A DNA stretch of 11,672 nucleotides from an uncultured Synechococcus sp. GTDB taxonomy: Bacteria > Cyanobacteriota > Cyanobacteriia > PCC-6307 > Cyanobiaceae. A program made the translations under genes and the position numbers. Where the stretch lies: positions 1-11,672 of the forward strand of contig CALGVO010000117.1 of the NCBI GenBank assembly GCA_937930135.1, in the 5' to 3' direction. Below are positions 6,562 through 11,672 of the stretch, piece by piece. Each line of letters opens with the position of its first letter. The stretch's first letter is position 1. The notes beneath the pieces were generated by a model, which saw only the letters and a program-made list of their open reading frames with translations, ran no database searches and had not been told where the DNA came from.

Positions 6562-7131
6562 TCAAACCACCAGCCCCATCAAACGCTCCAGCTCGGCAAG
6601 GGCGCGATCGAGATCATCATTCACCACCACGGCGTCGAATTCCGACTGGGCCGCCAGCTCGATGCGCGCCCGCTCGAGGCGACGCTGAATCGCCGCCTCT
6701 GCATCCGTGCCCCGGCCACGGATCCGACGCTCCAACTCCTCAAAACTGGGCGGCGCCAGGAAGATCTGCTTCGCCGCAGGGAAGGTGCGACGCACCTGAC
6801 GGGCACCTTCGAGCTCGATCTCCAGCAACACCGGCGTGTCGGCCGCGAGACGCTCCTGCACCGGCTGCCGCGGCGTGCCGTAGCTGTTGCCGGCGAATTC
6901 AGCCCACTCCAGCAGGCCCCCTTGCCGCACCAGGGCATCGAACTGATCGCGACCGTGAAAGAAATAGTGCTCTCCCTCCCTCTCCCCGGCCCGGGGGGCA
7001 CGGGTCGTGGCAGACACCGAGAGCCAGACCCGGGGATGGCGCTCCAGCAGTCGGGCCACCAGCGTGCCTTTGCCGACACCGCTCGGGCCGGTGAGCACCG
7101 TGAGTCCGGCGGTGGCTGGGGAAGAACCCAT
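6562..7131 (-). CDS. gmk: Guanylate kinase
   Basis: The 189-residue protein catalyses ATP-dependent phosphorylation of GMP to GDP in the cytoplasm, an essential step in GTP supply. The family pattern is complete: P-loop GPSGVGKGT (15-23), SVSATTRAPRAGEREGEHYFF (38-58), which contains the GMP-binding arginines, LLEWAEFAGNSYGTP (73-87), VLLEIELEGARQVR (101-114), IFLAPPSFEELERRIRGRGT (123-142), and a C-terminal VVVNDDLDRALAEL (168-181). The start is ATG at 7129-7131; the same frame is open for another 500 bp upstream, but that part runs antisense through the next gene and is not guanylate kinase-like. It diverges from the NFACT gene with about 61 bp between starts. A TTGGCA/TACCCT pair on the minus strand (7180-7154) has a 15-bp spacer and is too weak to call a promoter. 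Confidence 0.96.
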   Translation of the reverse strand: MGSSPATAGLTVLTGPSGVGKGTLVARLLERHPRVWLSVSATTRAPRAGEREGEHYFFHGRDQFDALVRQGGLLEWAEFAGNSYGTPRQPVQERLAADTPVLLEIELEGARQVRRTFPAAKQIFLAPPSFEELERRIRGRGTDAEAAIQRRLERARIELAAQSEFDAVVVNDDLDRALAELERLMGLVV

Positions 7132-7192
7132 GCATTGCGTCCGATCGACCTGCAGGGTAGGAAGACACCTCGCCTGCCAAGCCATCCCCGCC

Positions 7193-8941
7193 ATGGACCT
7201 GCCCCCCCGGGATCGTCCCTCAGCCCAGGGGATGGATGTCACCACCGTGCGGGCGGTGGTCAGCGATCTGCGGCGTCGCCTGCTGCCCAGCCGTTTTGAA
7301 AAGGCACAACAACCGGATTCCCACAGCCTGCAGCTGGGATTCCGCACCCTGACGGGAATGGTGTGGCTGGAACTGAGCTGGCAAGCCGATCTGCCACGGC
7401 TGGTCCTGATCCCTCCACCGCGACGGCAGGGGGGGGGGAGCACGCTGGCGCAGCAGGTCCAGCACAGCCTGCGACAACTGGCTCTCGTGCAGATCGAGCA
7501 ACAGGGTTTCGAGCGGGTGGTGAGTCTCGCGCTCGCCACGCGACCGGGAGACCCGATCCAGCGCCGACTGGTGCTGGAACTGATGGGGCGACACAGCAAC
7601 CTGATGCTGCTGGATCCGGACCAGCGGATCATCGCCATCGGACGTCAGGTGCGGGACCACCAGTCGCGCGTCCGACCGATCAGCACCGGCGATCTCTACG
7701 TGGATCCCCCTGGCCTGCAGGGACAGATCCCCAGCCTGGGGGAGTCGTTCGATCGCTGGAAGCAACGCCTGACGCTCCTGCCGATTCCCCTTGGCAAAGC
7801 TCTGAGGCAGACCTATCAAGGCATCAGCCCCAGCCTGAGCCTGCAGCTGGCCCATGAGGAGCGAAGCCCAGCCGAGCAACTGCTCAGCACGCCGGTCGAG
7901 GCGCTGCACACCCCCGACTGGCTGGCGCTGCATGCGCGCTGGCAACTCTGGTTGCAACAGCTTGAGGCTGGGAGCTTCCGACTCCGTTTTGACGGCCCCA
8001 CCCCCTATCGGGTCTGGGGCCCCGACGTTGACGGCGAAGCGCCGGAAGCCGACTGCCTCAGCCTCCGCCTTGGTCTCCACTACCGGCACCACAACAGCCA
8101 ACGCCGGATCGAGCGCCAGGCGAGGGAGCTGCGTCTCAGCCTGGAGCACTGGCGACAACGGGAACAGCGCCACCTGGAGGATCAGGAGCGCCGACTGCAC
8201 GACACCGACCAAGCGCAGGCCCTGCAGCAGGAAGCCGATGGGCTGCTGTGCCACGCCTCCCCCAGCCGCGAGCAGATCGATCGCGCCCAGAAGCTGTATC
8301 AGCGGGCCCGCAAGCTGCGGCGAGCCGAGCCGCTTCTTGAGGAGCGCCGGCGTTATCACCAACAGCGTCTGCAGCTGATCGAAGGAAGCGAAGCCTTTCT
8401 GGACAACCTGCTCGACGCCCCGGCCGCTGCAGCAGGCGATGACCTGGATGACACACCCGAGCGCCTTCAGGAGCTGCGCGGCGAACTGGATGAGCTGTTG
8501 ATGCCGCACCGGCGGCGCAACCGTGCGGACGAACGACGACAACGCCAGGAGGGACCGCAACCCCTGCAGCTGCGCAGCCCCAACGGACTGATGATTCAGG
8601 TCGGTCGGAACCATCGCCAGAACGACTGGATCAGCCTGCGCCAGGCACGCCCCGGCGATCTCTGGTTCCACGCACAGGAATGCCCGGGGAGTCATGTGGT
8701 GCTCAAGGCCTCCAGCGGTCTCGCCTCCGAGGAGGACCTGGTGCTGGCTGCCGATCTCGCGGCTCACTTCAGCCGTGCGCGCCGGAATCGCAAGGTGGCC
8801 GTGGTGATGGTGCCGGTGGAGCAGCTGCAGCGGATCGCGGGCGCCGCCCCAGGCACGGTGCGCCACCGCGGCGGCGACGTGCGCTGGGCCGAACCGGAAC
8901 GGATCGCTCAACAACTGCTCAGCGGAGGGCTCCTAGCCTGA
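7193..8941 (+). CDS. rqcH: NFACT-family ribosome quality control protein (RqcH/Rqc2-like)
   Basis: The 582-residue protein has the NFACT architecture. The NFACT-N region covers about residues 15-220 and includes LPSRFEKAQQ (31-40), STLAQQVQHSLRQLAL (83-98) and LVLELMGRHSNLMLLD (126-141). A central region is strongly charged and predicted coiled coil (about 300-395, many RQARELRLSLEH-type heptads). The C-terminal NFACT-R domain includes NGLMIQVGRNHRQND (464-478) and DLWFHAQECPGSHVVLKA (489-506). Relatives were long annotated as fibronectin-binding proteins; RqcH binds stalled 50S subunits with peptidyl-tRNA and adds alanine tails for degradation. Alanine tailing in this organism is inferred only. 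The start is uncertain: ATG at 7193, or ATG at 7232 giving MDVTTVRAV; neither has a well-spaced ribosome site. A run of ten G lies within the gene. The stop is in the same frame as tatC, 102 bp downstream. Confidence 0.88.
   Translation: MDLPPRDRPSAQGMDVTTVRAVVSDLRRRLLPSRFEKAQQPDSHSLQLGFRTLTGMVWLELSWQADLPRLVLIPPPRRQGGGSTLAQQVQHSLRQLALVQIEQQGFERVVSLALATRPGDPIQRRLVLELMGRHSNLMLLDPDQRIIAIGRQVRDHQSRVRPISTGDLYVDPPGLQGQIPSLGESFDRWKQRLTLLPIPLGKALRQTYQGISPSLSLQLAHEERSPAEQLLSTPVEALHTPDWLALHARWQLWLQQLEAGSFRLRFDGPTPYRVWGPDVDGEAPEADCLSLRLGLHYRHHNSQRRIERQARELRLSLEHWRQREQRHLEDQERRLHDTDQAQALQQEADGLLCHASPSREQIDRAQKLYQRARKLRRAEPLLEERRRYHQQRLQLIEGSEAFLDNLLDAPAAAAGDDLDDTPERLQELRGELDELLMPHRRRNRADERRQRQEGPQPLQLRSPNGLMIQVGRNHRQNDWISLRQARPGDLWFHAQECPGSHVVLKASSGLASEEDLVLAADLAAHFSRARRNRKVAVVMVPVEQLQRIAGAAPGTVRHRGGDVRWAEPERIAQQLLSGGLLA
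7429..7438 (+). repeat. Ten-G homopolymer inside the NFACT gene
   Basis: Ten consecutive G encode the end of Q79 and G80-G82 of the NFACT protein. It is the longest homopolymer I noticed in the window. Gain of one G would move translation into a frame that closes at 7857, giving a truncated protein of about 220 residues. Confidence 0.9.
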
Positions 8942-9043
8942 GCACTGCTTGGTCACAGCCCCCTGGAACCGCCGCCGCCGATTCGCATCCCCAGACCCAC
9001 GGCCTCCCAGCCGCCGGGTGATGCACCGCCGGCAGACCGGGAC

Positions 9044-9778
9044 ATGCCCCTGGTGGATCACCTGGAGGAGCTGCGCCAACGGGTGTTGCGCAGCCTGCTG
9101 GCCGTTGTGCTGGCCGCCCTCGGCTGCCTCCTGGCCGTGAAACCCCTGGTGACCCTGCTGGAACGCCCCGCCGGCTCGATTCATTTTCTGCAGCTGGCAC
9201 CAGGCGAATTTCTGTTTGTGTCGTTCAAGGTGGCCGGCTATGCCGGCCTCACCCTGGCCTTGCCCTATGTGCTCTACGAGGGCCTTGCCTTCGTGATACC
9301 GGGCCTCACCCGAAGGGAACGGCGCCTGATCGCGCCCGCCGTGGCCGGATCGGCCTGCCTGTTTCTTGCCGGGCTCGCCTTCGCCTGGTGGGCCCTCGTG
9401 CCTGCAGCCCTGCGTTTTCTGGTGAGCTACGGCGCCGATGTGGTCGAACCGCTCTGGTCGATCGAGCGCTACCTGGATTTTGTGCTCCTGCTGATGCTGG
9501 CCACCGGCCTGGCCTTCCAACTGCCGGTGCTGCAGCTGCTTCTGGGGCTGTTCGGACTGATCACCTGGCGACGGATGCTGGCGGCCTGGCGCTGGGTGGT
9601 GCTGGCCGCGGCCCTCGCGGGGGCCGTGCTCACCCCCTCGACGGATCCGATCACCATGCTGCTGCTGGCTGGAGCGATCACCGCCCTGTTTCTGATCGGT
9701 GTGGGCTTGGTCGCCCTCACCCAGGGGTTCAAAGCAGAAACTCCTCCAGACGCTCCGCCCCCTGCAGCTGCAGGCTGA
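9044..9778 (+). CDS. tatC: Sec-independent protein translocase subunit TatC
   Basis: The 244-residue protein is the polytopic core of the twin-arginine translocon, which recognises Tat signal peptides and exports folded proteins across the thylakoid and plasma membranes. The N-terminal cytoplasmic motif DHLEELRQR (5-13) contains the conserved Glu (E9). The first lumenal loop holds FLQLAPGEFLFVSFKVAG (48-65), and FVIPGLTRRERRLI (83-96) is the second conserved cytoplasmic loop. Six membrane helices fall near 14-34, 61-85, 98-121, 145-168, 183-198 and 205-226. The C-terminus is a short Pro/Ala tail. ATG at 9044 is the only standard start after the NFACT stop in this frame, yet the 102 bp before it is open and reads as a proline-rich tail, so the true N-terminus may be longer. 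The last 50 bases overlap the convergent DUF3067 gene. Confidence 0.93.
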   Translation: MPLVDHLEELRQRVLRSLLAVVLAALGCLLAVKPLVTLLERPAGSIHFLQLAPGEFLFVSFKVAGYAGLTLALPYVLYEGLAFVIPGLTRRERRLIAPAVAGSACLFLAGLAFAWWALVPAALRFLVSYGADVVEPLWSIERYLDFVLLLMLATGLAFQLPVLQLLLGLFGLITWRRMLAAWRWVVLAAALAGAVLTPSTDPITMLLLAGAITALFLIGVGLVALTQGFKAETPPDAPPPAAAG

Positions 9779-10115
9779 GAGCCTTGCCGAGCCGGGGCCG
9801 ATCCCGGGTGGAGGCCAGCCACTGCCGCACCACATCGGCCTGAGCCAAGCGGTTCACCACCTCGAGCACCTCGGCAAGGTGGTGCCGATACGCCGTCTCA
9901 TCCATGGGGAAGGACTGCTGCTCCAGATAGGCCCACATCACCTGCAGGTACAAACGGCCTTGTCTGACGACGAGCTGAAGGTCGTAACTCGCCTGCCAAC
10001 GCTGCTGAAGACAGGCAATCACCTCCTCCACAGTCAGGGGCTCGGGCGCTTTGGCGGGTGGATCAACAAGCACGAAAACAGGCTGTGGCGGGAGGTTAAA
10101 GCCCAGTCGTTGCAA
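9729..10115 (-). CDS. DUF3067-family protein, function unknown
   Basis: The product matches my memory of DUF3067, a small family of cyanobacteria and plastid-bearing organisms. Family-like segments are RWQASYDLQL (39-48), LYLQVMWAYLEQQSFPMDE (55-73) and TRDRPRLGKALSLQL (103-117), in the correct order. It appears soluble, without signal peptide or membrane helix. No enzymatic role is known to me. The frame opens at TTG (10113-10115), giving 128 residues; GTG codons at 10073 and 10031 are alternatives, and the last would start just before the conserved core, as in shorter relatives. The first 28 residues are proline-rich and less family-like, so the N-terminus is uncertain. Its 3' end overlaps tatC by 50 bp and its start faces petC about 60 bp away. 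The position between tatC and petC is suggestive but not proof of a role in electron transport. Confidence 0.8.
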   Translation of the reverse strand: MQRLGFNLPPQPVFVLVDPPAKAPEPLTVEEVIACLQQRWQASYDLQLVVRQGRLYLQVMWAYLEQQSFPMDETAYRHHLAEVLEVVNRLAQADVVRQWLASTRDRPRLGKALSLQLQGAERLEEFLL

Positions 10116-10137
10116 AGCGTGATGGGCCCTTCAACGT

Positions 10138-10146
10138 CCATAATGG
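10138..10146. promoter_or_regulatory. Candidate bidirectional -10 element between DUF3067 and petC
   Basis: CCATAATGG contains CATAAT on the plus strand (10139-10144, five of six matches to TATAAT) and CATTAT on the minus strand (four of six). It lies 31 bp before the petC ATG and about 24 bp before the DUF3067 TTG, at usable distances for both genes. I see no well-spaced -35 hexamer on either strand; TTGCAA at 10110-10115 is too far away. It is the best promoter candidate for petC-petA in this window. Confidence 0.4.
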
Positions 10147-10175
10147 TCGCCATTCAGTGACGGTTGCCCTCCGCC

Positions 10176-10712
10176 ATGACCCAAGCCTCCTCGAGCGATG
10201 TGCCCGGAATGGGTCGTCGGCAGTTCATGAATCTGCTGACCTTCGGATCCGTAACCGGCGTCGCCCTCGGTGCGCTCTACCCGGTTGTGAACTACTTCAT
10301 CCCCCCGCGGGCCGCCGGCAGTGGCGGCGGCACCGCAGCCAAGGATGAGCTGGGCAACCCCATCACCGCCACCGGCTGGCTGAGCAGCCACCCCAGCGGT
10401 GACCGCAGCCTGGTGCAGGGTCTCAAGGGTGACCCCACCTACCTGATCGTCGATGGCGACGACGCCATCGGCAGCTATGGCATCAACGCCATCTGCACCC
10501 ACCTGGGTTGCGTTGTGCCTTGGAACAGTGGTGCCAACAAGTTCATGTGCCCCTGCCACGGCAGCCAGTACGACGCCACGGGCAAGGTGGTGCGTGGTCC
10601 AGCCCCCCTGTCCCTTGCGCTTGCCAACGTCAGCGTTGAAAACGACAACGTGTTTGTGAGTCAGTGGACCGACACCGACTTCCGGACGGACGAGAAGCCC
10701 TGGTGGGTCTGA
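10176..10712 (+). CDS. petC: Cytochrome b6f Rieske iron-sulfur protein
   Basis: The 178-residue protein is full length for the Rieske subunit, which takes electrons from plastoquinol and passes them to cytochrome f. The N-terminus has MGRRQFMNLL (12-21), a twin-arginine-like segment, then a single membrane anchor (about 20-42) and a glycine-rich hinge GSGGG (48-52). The 2Fe-2S cluster motifs are CTHLGC (107-112) and CPCHGS (125-130): C107, H109, C125 and H128 are the ligands, and C112 and C127 form the disulfide. The C-terminus closes with DEKPWWV. I chose ATG at 10176 because it gives the family's usual MTQ-type start; a TTG at 10164 is unneeded. No Shine-Dalgarno element is evident. petA follows after 44 bp in the usual petCA order. 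Rieske export by Tat is established, which fits the nearby tatC. Confidence 0.97.
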   Translation: MTQASSSDVPGMGRRQFMNLLTFGSVTGVALGALYPVVNYFIPPRAAGSGGGTAAKDELGNPITATGWLSSHPSGDRSLVQGLKGDPTYLIVDGDDAIGSYGINAICTHLGCVVPWNSGANKFMCPCHGSQYDATGKVVRGPAPLSLALANVSVENDNVFVSQWTDTDFRTDEKPWWV

Positions 10713-10756
10713 TCTTCAGAGCCTTCCCGACAGTCCCACCCGTTTTCCCGACTCCG

Positions 10757-11672
10757 ATGCGCCGCCTTCTCTCCCCTCTCCTCGCCGCCCTCATCGTCGG
10801 CGTTTCCGTGTTCACCGCTCCGACTGCCAGCTGGGCCTACCCCTTCTGGGCCCAGCAGAACTACGACTCGCCCCGTGAGGCCACCGGCAAGATTGTGTGC
10901 GCCAACTGCCATCTGGCCAAGAAACTCACCCAGGCGGAGGTGCCCCAATCGGTTCTTCCCGACAGCGTCTTCAAGGCTGTGGTGAAGATCCCCTATGACA
11001 CCAGCGTTCCGGAGATTGGTGCCGACGGCAGCGACGTGCCCCTGCAGGTGGGTGCGGTGGTGATGCTTCCCGATGGCTTCAGCCTCGCCCCCCAAGACCG
11101 CTGGACTGATGACATCAAAGAAGAAACGGAAGGGGTGTATTTCACCCAATACAGCGATGATCAGCCGAATGTGATCCTCGTCGGTCCGATCCCCGGCGAT
11201 CAGCATCAGGAGATTGTCTTCCCGATCCTGTCACCCGATCCCGCCACGGACAGCAACATCCACTTCGGCAAATATTCCATCCACGTGGGCGGCAATCGCG
11301 GCCGTGGCCAGGTCTATCCCACCGGCGACAAGAGCAACAACACTGTGTTCACGGCGCCAGGAGCTGGCCGGATCAGTGCCATTGAGGCTGGTGACAACGG
11401 TGCCAGCGTCGTGACGATCACGGCTGCCGATGGCAGCGAAGTCAGTGAAACCATTCCCGTCGGTCCCCAACTTCTTGTCGCCATCGGTGATGAGGTGGAG
11501 GCGGGTGCTGCACTCACCAATGATCCCAATGTGGGTGGCTTTGGCCAGCTCGACACGGAAGTGGTTCTTCAGAACCCGGTGCGGATCTATGGCCTGCTCG
11601 CCTTCTTCGCTGCGGTTGCCCTGGCCCAGATCATGCTGGTGCTGAAGAAAAAGCAGGTCGAGAAAGTGCAGG
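10757..11672 (+). CDS. petA: Cytochrome f precursor (cut by right edge)
   Basis: This frame is open from ATG at 10757 to the window end (305 codons) and encodes apocytochrome f, the c-type subunit of b6f that reduces plastocyanin or cytochrome c6. The signal peptide (1-27) ends in SWA. The mature protein begins with Y28, whose amino group is the sixth haem ligand, followed by YPFWAQ. The haem site CANCH is at 48-52, equal to mature C21, C24 and H25 as in known cytochrome f. The large lumenal domain includes VGPIPGDQHQEIVFPILSPD and FGKYSIHVGGNRGRGQVYP. A membrane helix (about 277-296) precedes KKKQVEKVQ, so only a few residues and the stop are missing. It lies 44 bp after petC and is probably co-transcribed with it; no Shine-Dalgarno element is evident. 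Confidence 0.97.
   Translation, partial: MRRLLSPLLAALIVGVSVFTAPTASWAYPFWAQQNYDSPREATGKIVCANCHLAKKLTQAEVPQSVLPDSVFKAVVKIPYDTSVPEIGADGSDVPLQVGAVVMLPDGFSLAPQDRWTDDIKEETEGVYFTQYSDDQPNVILVGPIPGDQHQEIVFPILSPDPATDSNIHFGKYSIHVGGNRGRGQVYPTGDKSNNTVFTAPGAGRISAIEAGDNGASVVTITAADGSEVSETIPVGPQLLVAIGDEVEAGAALTNDPNVGGFGQLDTEVVLQNPVRIYGLLAFFAAVALAQIMLVLKKKQVEKVQ

Noticed and set aside
7154..7180. TTGGCA and TACCCT as a minus-strand promoter for gmk.
   Set aside because: The spacer is 15 bp and the -10 box matches only three of six positions, which is not better than chance in this composition.
7132..7638. N-terminal extension of gmk by up to 169 codons.
   Set aside because: The extension runs antisense through the NFACT start region and resembles no guanylate kinase; ATG at 7131 gives a full-length enzyme.
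7220..8914. A 564-codon open frame antisense to the NFACT gene.
   Set aside because: Long antisense frames are expected opposite GC-rich genes with strong third-position bias; the translation has no recognisable domain, while the plus-strand NFACT product is clear.

Overview
The window looks like core chromosome of a marine or euryhaline unicellular cyanobacterium of the Synechococcus/Cyanobium group. It carries photosystem I genes (psaF, psaJ), a high-light-inducible protein, the cytochrome b6f genes petC and petA, and the cyanobacterial/plastid family DUF3067. GC content is high, genes are tightly packed, and I saw no copy of the HIP1 octamer GCGATCGC, which is frequent in many freshwater cyanobacteria. 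The assignment to the group rests on remembered protein resemblance, not on a search.

Layout, left to right. (1) The 3' end of gltX meets a convergent minus-strand group: a CPA1-type Na+/H+ antiporter, an 81-residue unknown protein whose gene overlaps the antiporter start by 11 bp, and wecB (UDP-GlcNAc 2-epimerase). (2) A lone PilT-family ATPase gene on the plus strand diverges from wecB. (3) On the minus strand lie a small hli gene and tsaD (tRNA t6A synthesis). (4) Divergent from tsaD is the psaF-psaJ pair, closed by a strong rho-independent terminator that abuts the 3' end of minus-strand gmk. (5) Divergent from gmk, a plus-strand pair encodes an NFACT/RqcH-type ribosome rescue factor and TatC. 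(6) A minus-strand DUF3067 gene sits between tatC and the petC-petA pair; petA runs off the right edge a few codons before its expected stop.

Shared roles. psaF, psaJ, hli, petC and petA all serve the thylakoid electron transport chain. TatC is the translocon core that exports the folded Rieske protein, and the PetC N-terminus here carries a twin-arginine-like segment, so a transporter and a known client are near neighbours. GltX, TsaD and the NFACT protein all serve translation; Gmk serves nucleotide metabolism.

Genes cover nearly everything. The longest gap is about 120 bp (3134-3253, between wecB and pilT), where I see no RNA gene and no convincing promoter. I found no tRNA, rRNA, CRISPR array, insertion sequence or prophage. 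The region looks ordinary rather than an island. The points worth a second look are local: a G10 tract in the NFACT gene, a stop-free frame joining it to tatC, a symmetric -10 box between DUF3067 and petC, long convergent overlaps, and atypical residues in the antiporter and the PilT protein.
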